DNA of 28,000 nucleotides from a virus. This document shows, piece after piece, positions 7,593-13,750 of the stretch. Position 1 is the first letter of the stretch. The number at the start of each line of letters is the position of its first letter. The notes beneath the pieces are model-generated. The model was given only the letters and a program-made list of their open reading frames with translations. It made no database searches and was not told the DNA's origin. The stretch spans positions 1-28,000 of IMG/VR virus record IMGVR_UViG_3300025890_000115; one strand, given 5' to 3'. The position numbers and the translations under genes were made by a program.

Positions 7593-8168
7593 ATGAACAG
7601 AAAAATTAACAACACAATAGCATTTGGCATAGTTGCCTGTTTTTGGATAGTTTTTGTGTTTCCTGTACTTGCAGTAGACGAAAGCTCAATAACGCAAAAC
7701 ACGACATCTACTGTGACTACGACAGGAACTAACGAAACGACAGTTAAATCACCTCCACCAAGTGCCATATCTCCAAACGTAGGTGGTAATAACTCAGACC
7801 TTTGTACAATTTCATCTAGTGGTGCAATGGGTACACAGATATTTTCATTAAGCCTTGGTGCTACATATACTGAGGAAAATTGCTTGAGACTAAAAAACGC
7901 TAAAACTTTGTATGATTTTGGTATGAAAGTTGCGGCAGTTTCATTATTATGCGCTGACCCTTCCGGCGAAATTCACAGAGCGATGGCTATGGCGGGAACT
8001 CCCTGCCCCTATATGGGCAAAATAGGTGCGGAAGCAACAGCCGCATGGGAAGTACATACAGAAGACATACCTGTACCTACACGCGAACATGAAAAATCTG
8101 CACAGGAGAAAAGAGATGATGCAATCAAGATTATGGGTGCTATCGCTTCTGCTTTTTTGTTCTTCTAG
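7593..8168 (+). CDS. Secreted protein, function unknown (exported block 1)
   Basis: A 191-residue protein. ATG 7593 with GAAGG just upstream is preferred over an upstream TTG at 7575. Residues 1-28 are a Sec signal peptide (NRK, then a long hydrophobic core ending FPVLA). After a Thr/Ser-rich linker (30-60) comes a Cys-containing globular part: DLCTISSSGAMGTQIFSLS (about 63-81), NCLRLKNAKTLYDFGMKVAA (about 91-110), SLLCADP and TPCPYMG. I recall this GAMGTQIF/LRLKNAKTLYDxGMK pattern from uncultured marine phages, without a function. The four Cys residues suggest periplasmic disulfides. Its last 53 bases overlap the signal peptide of the next gene. Confidence 0.75.
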   Translation: MNRKINNTIAFGIVACFWIVFVFPVLAVDESSITQNTTSTVTTTGTNETTVKSPPPSAISPNVGGNNSDLCTISSSGAMGTQIFSLSLGATYTEENCLRLKNAKTLYDFGMKVAAVSLLCADPSGEIHRAMAMAGTPCPYMGKIGAEATAAWEVHTEDIPVPTREHEKSAQEKRDDAIKIMGAIASAFLFF

Positions 8169-8979
8169 CATACAAGCCTACAGCTTTGGATACACACCTA
8201 ATGTAGCTATAAGTGGCTTAGAGTGGACAATGACTCCAACTTATCTCGGTGCTGATGGTATTGGTGGCATGGATGTATCAGGTGTCACTTACAGATACAC
8301 ACCTATAAAAAACAAAGAAGATGATTACGTTGTTACACTTGAAAACGATAAAGTAGGTGGTGGTTATGTGTTTCAGGATGTACAGAACTGGTCACAGCGT
8401 GAAGGTGGTATTGAAGTAAGAAGAACTATAGCTTTGCCTTATACACCTCTAGCACTTTTTGGTAATGGTAGACTTAAAGAAGAAGGTACAGGTAGTATAG
8501 AAAATGCTGATGTAAGATACATCTACAGATTTGACCCTTGTTTTGACCCACAAAGTGACCCAAATTGTCCGGGATATAAAAAACCTGAGCCACCACCTTT
8601 GCCTGACATACCTGATTATGATGCTTTGCAAGATGAGTCAGTAGCTATTGCACAAGCTGAAACAGACAGAAAATTGTTAGATGATGAACAAGCTGAAAAA
8701 GAAGAAGAGGAAGAAGAGGATGAAGAATCTTTAGAATTTATGTTAGCTGATGTTGAAAATGCGTTGACTATAGCTAATGAAATAGCACAGTCAGTCATAT
8801 TACAACAATTAAACAATGTAACTAATTTAACAAACTACTATGTGTCTACGATACCTGACAATTATTACCCTGATGTTGTAACTTTACAAGGTGGTACGAT
8901 AGTGGATAATAGGAGAGCATTAAGGAGCTTATCGCAAGATGCGAGAATGAACGAAATGATAGAGGAGCAATACAAATGA
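8116..8979 (+). CDS. Secreted acidic-linker protein, function unknown (exported block 2)
   Basis: A 287-residue protein. The open frame extends up to 8026, but ATG 8116 is chosen because AGGAG at 8104-8108 precedes it and a clear signal peptide begins there (SRLWVLSLLLFCSSSIQA, cut before YSFGY). The mature part has a beta-rich domain (about 22-140), with GADGIGGMDVSGVTYRYTP near 46-64, and a Cys pair in FDPCFDPQSDPNCPGY (about 140-155). A proline-rich stretch, a run of Glu near 200-210 and a helical C-terminal half (about 215-287) follow. Exported, perhaps anchored or assembled in the host envelope. The first 53 bases overlap the previous gene, and the end overlaps the next gene as ATGA. Confidence 0.75.
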   Translation: MMQSRLWVLSLLLFCSSSIQAYSFGYTPNVAISGLEWTMTPTYLGADGIGGMDVSGVTYRYTPIKNKEDDYVVTLENDKVGGGYVFQDVQNWSQREGGIEVRRTIALPYTPLALFGNGRLKEEGTGSIENADVRYIYRFDPCFDPQSDPNCPGYKKPEPPPLPDIPDYDALQDESVAIAQAETDRKLLDDEQAEKEEEEEEDEESLEFMLADVENALTIANEIAQSVILQQLNNVTNLTNYYVSTIPDNYYPDVVTLQGGTIVDNRRALRSLSQDARMNEMIEEQYK

Positions 8980-9467
8980 AAAAACTATTAATCGCACTTA
9001 GCTTCATCCTTAGTGCAACACCAATTATAGCGGCAGATATTGATGGAACTGTGGAAAGCAGATGTACAGTAGCTACAACAACAGATGGTAAATATGGCAA
9101 CCCAAATGCTTATACGCTAACTACAGACCCTGCCAGTAATGGACAAGTACCTGTAATTCGCTTTGATACTACACTTGCTGATGCTTATTACGCACAAGTA
9201 ACATACCCAACTAGCTTTAGCTCAAGTCCATCATTGTCTGACAATGTAACGTGGACTGGTGCTGTGTCTGTAAAAGCTACAGGTGCAGATGGCATGAGCG
9301 GCTATCAAGCGGCATCAACTACAACTGGTGCAATGCGTTCTTACCCATTGAGCGTAGCAGGTAGTGTTTGGCTACAATCAACGTCAGTAGCTGTATATGG
9401 TGGTAACAGAGCGTTTCCGGGTGGTGCATATAAAGCAGTTGTATTAGCTGAATGCGTAGCTCAATAG
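8976..9467 (+). CDS. Secreted fimbrial/coat-like protein (exported block 3)
   Basis: A 163-residue protein starting in an ATGA overlap. Signal peptide residues 1-19 (KKLLIALSFILSATPIIA). The mature protein is Thr/Ser/Gly/Ala-rich and beta-type, with one Cys near each end (SRCTV and AECVAQ), and features such as DGKYGNPNAYTLTTDP and VIRFDTTLADAYYAQ. Cys-framed, signal-carrying beta proteins of this size resemble fimbrial or spore-coat-U subunits, but I cannot confirm the family. It sits just before a gene with a periplasmic-chaperone-like look, which supports a subunit/chaperone pair as a hypothesis. Overlaps the next gene by 16 bases. Confidence 0.7.
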   Translation: MKKLLIALSFILSATPIIAADIDGTVESRCTVATTTDGKYGNPNAYTLTTDPASNGQVPVIRFDTTLADAYYAQVTYPTSFSSSPSLSDNVTWTGAVSVKATGADGMSGYQAASTTTGAMRSYPLSVAGSVWLQSTSVAVYGGNRAFPGGAYKAVVLAECVAQ

Positions 9468-9826
9468 CATTATGTTTGTTACTGTTTAATTACGCAGTAC
9501 ATAGTCATGAGCAAACACCTACTTATCCTACTTGGAAAACGAGTGGTATAAGTGAAGTAAAAAAAACACAAATCAGGTTGTGGAATTCTAGACCTGATAT
9601 AGAGTATTATGAAATAGGAGTATTCGATGGGGATTGGCAACCAATACCCTTTGTGACAGCTTATAAGATTCTCCCTGTCGAATACTTGCAAGAAGTTAAA
9701 ATTGATATATACATTAGGGAAAGTAACATAACAGAAGCTAGATATGTCTGTTCTTTATCTAAATTAAGGAGTAACGATGAGAGTCAAACTTTGTTAGCTA
9801 CTAGGATATGTTCAAAATTCAAATAA
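9452..9826 (+). CDS. Secreted protein, possibly pilus-chaperone-like (exported block 4)
   Basis: A 124-residue protein with a signal peptide (RSSIALCLLLFNYAVHS, cut before HEQ). The mature part is one small beta domain with NSRPDIEYYEIGVFDGDWQP (about 45-64), an alternating strand ILPVEYLQEVKIDIYI (about 73-88) and ARYVCSLSK (about 96-104). The look recalls the N-terminal Ig domain of PapD-type chaperones or antibiotic-free marine phage homologues annotated that way, but a full chaperone has two domains and about 230 residues, so this would be a reduced form. The start ATG 9452 is inside the previous gene, and its end overlaps the next gene. Function is therefore tentative. Confidence 0.65.
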   Translation: MRSSIALCLLLFNYAVHSHEQTPTYPTWKTSGISEVKKTQIRLWNSRPDIEYYEIGVFDGDWQPIPFVTAYKILPVEYLQEVKIDIYIRESNITEARYVCSLSKLRSNDESQTLLATRICSKFK

Positions 9827-10239
9827 AATGTTTGCTATTGCTTATGCTTAGTACACAAGTTATAGCTAACAGTAGCACATCCTTAAACCTACAATTGCCA
9901 AGTGGTGGTTCATCTTTTGGTACAGACAGTATTAAAGCAGGTGACCTAGACTGTAGCAATAGCATTGGCGGTTCAACAGTATTCGATGTCGGAATGACAG
10001 GCATTGTAAACAACGCTGTGACACCAATCATTGGCAAAGAAGACCCAAACAACCCTGAAGCAAAACAAATAGGTGTTTACGCAAGAATTGTTATACCTCT
10101 TGATGCACCAAGAGAGCGCATCAACTGTAACACGCTTTATCAACTTGAGCTACAAAGACGTAGGTTAGAAGTAGAAAAGTTGCGACAAGAAATAGAACTG
10201 TTAAAATCTATGCAATTAGGAGACGGATTTGACAACTGA
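9808..10239 (+). CDS. Secreted coiled-coil protein, function unknown (exported block 5)
   Basis: A 143-residue protein with a clean signal peptide (residues 1-20, KIQIKCLLLLMLSTQVIA). The mature N-terminal part is Ser/Gly-rich with GDLDCSNSIGGSTVFDVGM (about 46-64). The middle has QIGVYARIVIPLDAPRERINC (about 87-107, two separate halves of a strand and loop). Residues about 110-137 are a Leu/Glu/Arg coiled coil. Two cysteines (about 50 and 106) could form a disulfide in the periplasm. The gene overlaps both neighbours. It is the last member of the exported block; the following gene encodes a membrane protein with its own coiled coil, which could be a partner. Confidence 0.7.
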   Translation: MFKIQIKCLLLLMLSTQVIANSSTSLNLQLPSGGSSFGTDSIKAGDLDCSNSIGGSTVFDVGMTGIVNNAVTPIIGKEDPNNPEAKQIGVYARIVIPLDAPRERINCNTLYQLELQRRRLEVEKLRQEIELLKSMQLGDGFDN

Positions 10240-10699
10240 TTTAGGTGACAAGGTAGCAGAAATTGAAGGCTTAGTCGATAAAAGACTAAAGATAGGAAGT
10301 CTGAGGTTTACATATACACAGCTAGTAGGTGCATTTGCTCTCCTTTCAACGATTATTGGTTCACTTTATGGAGGGTTCTTAATGTATCAAAAAGTTGAAG
10401 GAATCGCAAATTTGGACTTAGATGCTATTGCAGGACAAATGGCTAAGACATCAGCAGATGTACTAAGAGTTGAAACAGTAGCTAAAGAAATTAAGGTAGA
10501 GCTAAAAGAAGACCTTGCTAGATTACGCACAGCACAATATAATCTAGAAAATAGGTTAGACACTAAATTACAATCTGTTGATGTGCGGATTACAACAATG
10601 GATAACAAGCTTGATAAATTTGATATACAGATGGACGATATGGAAGAAAAACTAATGAAGCGTATACAGCAGTCATTAGACAACCCACTTAGTAACTGA
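10229..10699 (+). CDS. Single-span membrane coiled-coil protein
   Basis: A 156-residue protein starting at TTG 10229, with TTAGGAGA at 10216-10223 upstream. Residues about 27-50 (YTQLVGAFALLSTIIGSLYGG) form one membrane segment. Residues about 60-150 are a long charged coiled coil (VETVAKEIKVELKEDLARL and similar heptads). The order, a membrane anchor near the N-terminus followed by a coiled-coil rod, resembles i-spanins such as Rz, and the position just before the holin would fit lysis. No family motif was seen, and a structural or envelope role is equally possible. It overlaps the secreted coiled-coil gene by 11 bases. Confidence 0.65.
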   Translation: MTTDLGDKVAEIEGLVDKRLKIGSLRFTYTQLVGAFALLSTIIGSLYGGFLMYQKVEGIANLDLDAIAGQMAKTSADVLRVETVAKEIKVELKEDLARLRTAQYNLENRLDTKLQSVDVRITTMDNKLDKFDIQMDDMEEKLMKRIQQSLDNPLSN

Positions 10700-10715
10700 T
10701 AACATAGGAGATACC

Positions 10716-10757
10716 ATGAAAAAAGGTAAAGGTAAAAAACCACCATATAAAAAATGA
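10716..10757 (+). CDS. 13-residue basic micro-peptide
   Basis: ATG 10716 follows a strong AGGAGATACC and encodes MKKGKGKKPPYKK, then TGA inside an ATGA overlap with the next gene. The ribosome site, the clean in-frame stop and the four-base coupling argue that it is translated, either as a functional Lys-rich peptide or as a leader that sets the translation of the membrane protein behind it. Its charge would let it bind nucleic acid or membranes, but no function is known. Confidence 0.55.
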   Translation: MKKGKGKKPPYKK

Positions 10758-10942
10758 CAGCTAAACAACAAGCACAATTAGACAGACACGAAAAACAAAT
10801 TGAAGATTTGTATAAGGATGTCAGAGAAATCAAAAATCTAAATTTAAAATTTATGTCTATGGGCAAAGGTTTGATATTGGCATTTGTTGTAATGACAACT
10901 GTTGACATTGGATTAGGTGATTTCTTAATGAAACTTATATGA
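10754..10942 (+). CDS. Small membrane protein, holin-region
   Basis: A 62-residue protein. Residues 1-35 are hydrophilic and helical (LDRHEKQIEDLYKDVREIK). Residues about 39-58 (KGLILAFVVMTTVDIGLGDF) form one membrane span. Its start is the ATG of an ATGA overlap with the micro-peptide gene, and its stop overlaps the holin start the same way. Size, topology and place beside the holin suggest a lysis accessory or antiholin, but the sequence itself does not prove it. Confidence 0.65.
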   Translation: MTAKQQAQLDRHEKQIEDLYKDVREIKNLNLKFMSMGKGLILAFVVMTTVDIGLGDFLMKLI

Positions 10943-11373
10943 TAGGTTTTCTTACAAACATAGCACCAATAGCACTTGGCTTTGTTGCTAAATTGTTTGC
11001 TCTAAAACAACATGCCGCACAAGAGCAACAGAAACTCATGATGCAAGGTTTGCAAGCTCGTAATGATTCTATTAATCAGGCAAGAGACAGAGCAGACAAA
11101 GAGAGTCCAATGGCGGCTCTCAATCGTAGAGTAATAATTTTTGTAATATTAGCATTAATAATATTTACACAAGTTGCACCACCACTAATGAACATTGAAA
11201 CAGTTGTGCCTCATATAGTTGAAGGAATATCCGTTTTGGGTTTCCAACTTACAAGAGATACAATTGAATATGTAACTGTACAAGCAGGTGCAGTATTAAA
11301 GCTAGAAGAAGTTTTCTCATGGGCAACTATGATTATAGAATTCTACTTCGGAGCGCAATTAGCTAAGAAATAA
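10939..11373 (+). CDS. Probable holin, GTA_holin_3TM-like
   Basis: A 144-residue protein with three hydrophobic segments: about 1-20 (IGFLTNIAPIALGFVAKLF), about 64-84 (RVIIFVILALIIFTQVAPPL) and about 124-141 (FSWATMIIEFYFGAQLAKK). Segment 1 is followed by a charged amphipathic linker with NQARDRADKESPMAALNRR. The end IIEFYFGAQ closely recalls the C-terminal helix of the three-span holins grouped with gene-transfer-agent holins (PF11351). Such proteins make holes in the inner membrane at the end of infection. It is coupled to the membrane protein before it and followed by the DUF1353 gene. No recognisable endolysin follows. Confidence 0.72.
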   Translation: MIGFLTNIAPIALGFVAKLFALKQHAAQEQQKLMMQGLQARNDSINQARDRADKESPMAALNRRVIIFVILALIIFTQVAPPLMNIETVVPHIVEGISVLGFQLTRDTIEYVTVQAGAVLKLEEVFSWATMIIEFYFGAQLAKK

Positions 11374-11382
11374 GGAGAAACT

Positions 11383-11877
11383 ATGGCTATAAAAATAGAG
11401 TACCAAGATATGCCACACATGAAACCTGTGCCAATGGAAACAAAAAGCAAAGGTTTGTTTGGTGGTATTTGGTTGTGGATAGCAACAACAAGAAAGTGGG
11501 AAATAGTTAAAGACTGGAAGTTTGCAATAACGCATGAAGGCAATACGCATCCAACGTACTATAAGATACCTAAAGGATTCGTTTTTGATGGTGCTAGTGT
11601 ACCCAAATTTGCACGTTCTTGGCTAAGTCCTATGGGAGTCCTTCTTTCAGGAGGATTAGTCCACGATTGGATATATAAGTACGAGTCATTAAACTTAGGT
11701 GGCAAGAAAGGACACACAGCTAAGATGACACAAAAAGAAGCTGATGCATTGTTTAGAGACATATGCATTGACGTTAATGGATTTAAAGTAATTAATTACC
11801 TAGCTTATTATGCGTTGAGGCTCGGTGGGTTCATGGCTTGGAATGGTCACAGGAAGAGAAACTTAAAACCTGAATAA
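11383..11877 (+). CDS. DUF1353 family protein
   Basis: A 164-residue protein with AAGGAGAAACT before ATG 11383. Family landmarks: IPKGFVFDGASVPKF (62-76), SGGLVHDWIYKY (89-100), TQKEADALFRDIC (116-128) and a C-terminal helix ending in GGFMAWNGHRKR. These match DUF1353 (PF07087), common in phages and prophages, often near lysis or tail genes; its biochemistry is not established. The conserved His and Asp residues (VHDW, EAD) suggest an enzyme site, and a cell-wall-related role is a reasonable guess given the holin next door. It is the last rightward gene before the convergent leftward region. Confidence 0.8.
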   Translation: MAIKIEYQDMPHMKPVPMETKSKGLFGGIWLWIATTRKWEIVKDWKFAITHEGNTHPTYYKIPKGFVFDGASVPKFARSWLSPMGVLLSGGLVHDWIYKYESLNLGGKKGHTAKMTQKEADALFRDICIDVNGFKVINYLAYYALRLGGFMAWNGHRKRNLKPE

Positions 11878-11901
11878 AAAAAAGGGAGGCTAGTGCCTCC
11901 C
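11873..11901 (-). terminator. Intrinsic terminator of the leftward region
   Basis: Read leftward, a 7-bp stem GGGAGGC/GCCTCCC (11884-11890 with 11895-11901) has a four-base loop and is followed by a run of nine U. It lies 20 bases after the stop of the last leftward gene. Read rightward it has no U-run, though the hairpin may still slow the convergent late transcript ending at 11877. It shares the GGGAGG arm with terminators at 17538 and 18846. Confidence 0.85.
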
Positions 11902-11920
11902 CTTGGTTAATTAAACAAAA

Positions 11921-12331
11921 TTATTTGTTAAGGTATTTTCTTACAATCAATTCTGCACCTCGTACCTCAAGCCATGCATTCTCTGCACAATGAGGTCGTT
12001 TTCTAGGATACTTTTTAAAAGCCATTAAGTGTCCGATAGCATGGTTTAAATCTTGCCATCCTTTATTAGGATTAATAGTAAAGTATTTTTGATTATAGCT
12101 TTTGTGTTTTATCCAACTTTCTCTATTACCGGATACCTCAAGAAACTCATAGGGAAACTTCTCCCCCATAACTTCTTTCCATATCTCCCTAACAAATCTT
12201 TTGGCTAATGGATAAGGTGATGGATTCTTACCATCACTCTTTTTACCAACTGATGCATTGCCAGTTGAGTCTTTCCATATCTTGTAGACTTTGCCATAAA
12301 CCTCATAAGCTTCTTTACTTATCTTGCTCAT
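11921..12331 (-). CDS. Unknown early protein with His-rich motif
   Basis: A 136-residue basic protein. ATG 12331 overlaps the previous stop as ATGA. The C-terminal part has LNHAIGHLMAFKKYP (about 94-108), then RPHCAENAWLEVRGAEL (about 111-127). The HxxxH...H...E spacing looks like a possible metal site, but this is not an HEXXH metalloprotease and I do not recognise the family. The N-terminal half is Lys-rich with a KRFVREIWKEVMGE helix. It is the last gene before the leftward terminator and is co-transcribed with the 12328-12606 gene from the promoter at 12660-12688. Confidence 0.7.
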   Translation of the reverse strand: MSKISKEAYEVYGKVYKIWKDSTGNASVGKKSDGKNPSPYPLAKRFVREIWKEVMGEKFPYEFLEVSGNRESWIKHKSYNQKYFTINPNKGWQDLNHAIGHLMAFKKYPRKRPHCAENAWLEVRGAELIVRKYLNK

Positions 12332-12606
12332 GAGTTACCCCACAATGCTGACTGGATATTCTTTGGTGCATTTGATTTTCTGCCATACCAAATCTTAGCC
12401 ATTGACTGCATGTGCCTAAACAACTTTCTGTCAAGCTTAGGTACATAATCAAAACGTTGTGCTTCGTTGTTAATAACTTTCTCAACTTGGACTGGGTATT
12501 CCATAAAGATAACATGAGTCCACTTGCGACCTTCATTAACTACGAGAGCCATGCGATGTTGCTGTCGACCATTTTTTCGCATAAAGTGTGTGTTAACTGC
12601 TTTCAA
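12328..12606 (-). CDS. Unknown small basic protein
   Basis: A 92-residue protein starting at TTG 12606, six bases after AGGAG; the first in-frame ATG is eight codons later and lacks a ribosome site. Rich in Arg, Lys, Asn and aromatic residues, with THVIFMEYPVQVEKVINNEA in the middle (about 30-49) and LFRHMQSMAKIWYGRK near 62-77. No motif recognised. It is the first gene behind the fifth leftward promoter and overlaps the last leftward gene by ATGA, so the two form a two-gene unit. Confidence 0.65.
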   Translation of the reverse strand: MKAVNTHFMRKNGRQQHRMALVVNEGRKWTHVIFMEYPVQVEKVINNEAQRFDYVPKLDRKLFRHMQSMAKIWYGRKSNAPKNIQSALWGNS

Positions 12607-12631
12607 TATCTACTCCTATATAGTATTAAAA

Positions 12632-12688
12632 CACGTCATATTATTTCAATGACGAAGTCATTATACCATACTTGATACTAAAAGTCAA
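12632..12688 (-). promoter_or_regulatory. Leftward promoter a with covarying leader hairpin
   Basis: On the minus strand, TTGACT (12688-12683), a 17-base spacer, then TATAAT (12665-12660). An AT-rich TTAATTAA tract precedes it like an UP element. The downstream arms are AATGAC (overlapping the -10), TTC, GTCATT, then ATGAC: the middle arm pairs with either flank. The variable base is G in the outer arms and C in the middle arm. Predicted start is at the G of GTCATT, so the transcript begins with the hairpin. Confidence 0.85.
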
Positions 12689-12715
12689 GTCTAGTTAATT
12701 AAATAAAATTACTAA

Positions 12716-12970
12716 CTATATGTTTTTTAGTGCAAATTTCATCATTTCTGCTTCTTTATCTTTTGCATCCTGCTCTCGTTTTTTTTGTGAGCCTCTAGCT
12801 TTACCACCATTTGATGGACTGTAAGGTTTAAAAACTTTTTTAGGGTCAGAGCTTCTGTTTAATCTATTACGTGAAGCTGACTCTGATACTCCTAAAATTT
12901 TTGCTAATTCACGTGCTGTTATTTTTTGTCCATCATCTAATGTGTAGACAATTGTACGTATTGAACTCAT
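12716..12970 (-). CDS. HTH DNA-binding-type protein
   Basis: An 84-residue protein. An upstream in-frame ATG exists at 13042, but ATG 12970 is chosen because it overlaps the stop of a newly recognised small gene (ATGA). Residues 16-40 (KITARELAKILGVSES, then ASRNRLNRS) look like a winged or MerR/Cro-type helix-turn-helix. The rest is very basic (GGKARGSQKKREQDAKDKEAE), suited to DNA contact. It could be one of the regulators acting on the leftward promoters, but nothing shows the target. Confidence 0.7.
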   Translation of the reverse strand: MSSIRTIVYTLDDGQKITARELAKILGVSESASRNRLNRSSDPKKVFKPYSPSNGGKARGSQKKREQDAKDKEAEMMKFALKNI

Positions 12971-13083
12971 TGTATGTATTGTTCGTACTGAGCAAACCAC
13001 ATTGCAATATACAATGCTGAACCAGTAATAACCCAAATACACATATGTTTAATTACCTTAGCGGCATTAATTAAATCTTTCAT
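12967..13083 (-). CDS. 38-residue membrane micro-protein
   Basis: ATG 13083 sits seven bases behind AAGGAGAAC and inside an ATGA overlap with the preceding gene; the stop TGA (12967-12969) again forms ATGA with the HTH gene. The peptide begins MKDLINAAKVIKHM, has one hydrophobic span (CIWVITGSALYIAMWFA, about 15-31) and ends in a polar YEQYIQ. Perfect couplings at both ends and a strong ribosome site support translation. Single-span micro-proteins of this type often modulate a host membrane protein; the target is unknown. Confidence 0.72.
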   Translation of the reverse strand: MKDLINAAKVIKHMCIWVITGSALYIAMWFAQYEQYIQ

Positions 13084-13274
13084 TTGTTCTCCTTAATTAT
13101 ATTGTTTACTAATGCATTTCGAGTATCAACAAAGACATCCAATCTAGCAGATAATTCTCTTGCTTCATCGTCTCCCTGCAATAGCACACTTAAAATATCC
13201 ATAGCTTTCTCGCCTTTAGTTTCTTTATCAGCAAAAGCCATTAAGTCTTCATCAGTAAATTTATTCTTCTTCAT
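13080..13274 (-). CDS. Small anti-sigma-like helical protein
   Basis: A 64-residue soluble protein with AGGAA upstream of ATG 13274. It runs KNKFTDEDLMAFADKET (2-18), then helices AMDILSVLLQ and DDEARELSARLDVFVDTRNAL. The opening (F/I)TDEDLMAFADxE followed by an aspartate-rich second helix and a third helix is the layout of the N-terminal domain of many anti-sigma factors (zf-HC2-like, RsiW/ChrR type), without their metal Cys/His. A phage protein that sequesters a host sigma factor would fit an early operon. This is a resemblance, not a proof. It is coupled on both sides to membrane micro-proteins. Confidence 0.62.
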   Translation of the reverse strand: MKKNKFTDEDLMAFADKETKGEKAMDILSVLLQGDDEARELSARLDVFVDTRNALVNNIIKENK

Positions 13275-13377
13275 CAGGCATTCCTAGTGACATCAGGAGC
13301 ATGACTAAACCCATACCAATGAATGCTACAATAATTAATAAAATTATTGGTAGAAAAGTTTCATACAATAAGGTCAT
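13261..13377 (-). CDS. 38-residue membrane micro-protein with acidic tail
   Basis: ATG 13377 overlaps the end of the preceding gene by 17 bases, and its end overlaps the next start by 14. The peptide begins MTLLYETF, has one long hydrophobic span (PIILLIIVAFIGMGLVMLL, about 10-28) and ends MPDEEE. The ribosome site is weak (a GTGGAT stretch), so it probably depends on translation of the upstream gene. The dense hydrophobicity and the tight packing between two genes support it as real. Confidence 0.6.
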   Translation of the reverse strand: MTLLYETFLPIILLIIVAFIGMGLVMLLMSLGMPDEEE

Positions 13378-13549
13378 AGATTTCATCCACTATAGTTGAC
13401 ATTTTTTTACGTCTGTCAATTTCATAATTGTATTTACGACAAACTTTTTCTAATGATTCTTTTGTAAAGTTTGCATTCATGTACTCAATGTTTAACGACC
13501 TACTTATGTATGGCTTGTACCTGTCTAACTTACGATTAAATATGCTCAT
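13361..13549 (-). CDS. Unknown small basic protein
   Basis: A 62-residue soluble protein with AAGGAGTAGAT before ATG 13549; that ribosome site overlaps the last codons of the lipoprotein gene. Composition is Lys/Arg/Tyr-rich in the first two thirds (RKLDRYKPYISRSLN, then KVCRKYNYEIDRRKK) and ends in an acidic DEIYDLIV. No motif recognised. Confidence 0.6.
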   Translation of the reverse strand: MSIFNRKLDRYKPYISRSLNIEYMNANFTKESLEKVCRKYNYEIDRRKKMSTIVDEIYDLIV

Positions 13550-13551
13550 AT

Positions 13552-13749
13552 CTACTCCTTAATATCTATTGTTTTATCAGTTAAGAACCCATCACACATC
13601 TTTGGGTATTCGGTTTTACAAATTATCTGTCCTACGTCATCATCAATTATATTTGGTGGTATCAGTAGAGGGTCTTCCTCAGATAGTCTGTCTGTCAATG
13701 CACTACAGCCAGTCAAAGCAAGTGCAAATATTAGTGTTAGTTTTTTCAT
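13552..13749 (-). CDS. Small lipoprotein
   Basis: A 65-residue protein. The frame is open to 13797, but ATG 13749 starts a canonical lipoprotein signal MKKLTLIFALALTGC with lipobox LTGC, so Cys15 would be lipidated. The mature 51 residues are acidic with PLLIPPNIIDDDVGQ and two further Cys residues. Its ATG lies two bases after the SSB stop. Outer-membrane lipoproteins made early by phages often block superinfection; an o-spanin is the alternative, but there is no proline-rich Rz1-like body and no overlapping Rz gene, so exclusion is the better guess. Confidence 0.72.
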   Translation of the reverse strand: MKKLTLIFALALTGCSALTDRLSEEDPLLIPPNIIDDDVGQIICKTEYPKMCDGFLTDKTIDIKE

Positions 13750-13750
13750 A

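Noticed and set aside
13552-13749. An Rz1-like o-spanin
   Set aside because: It is a true-looking lipoprotein, but it is not proline-rich, does not overlap an Rz-type gene and lies in the early leftward region rather than in the lysis block.
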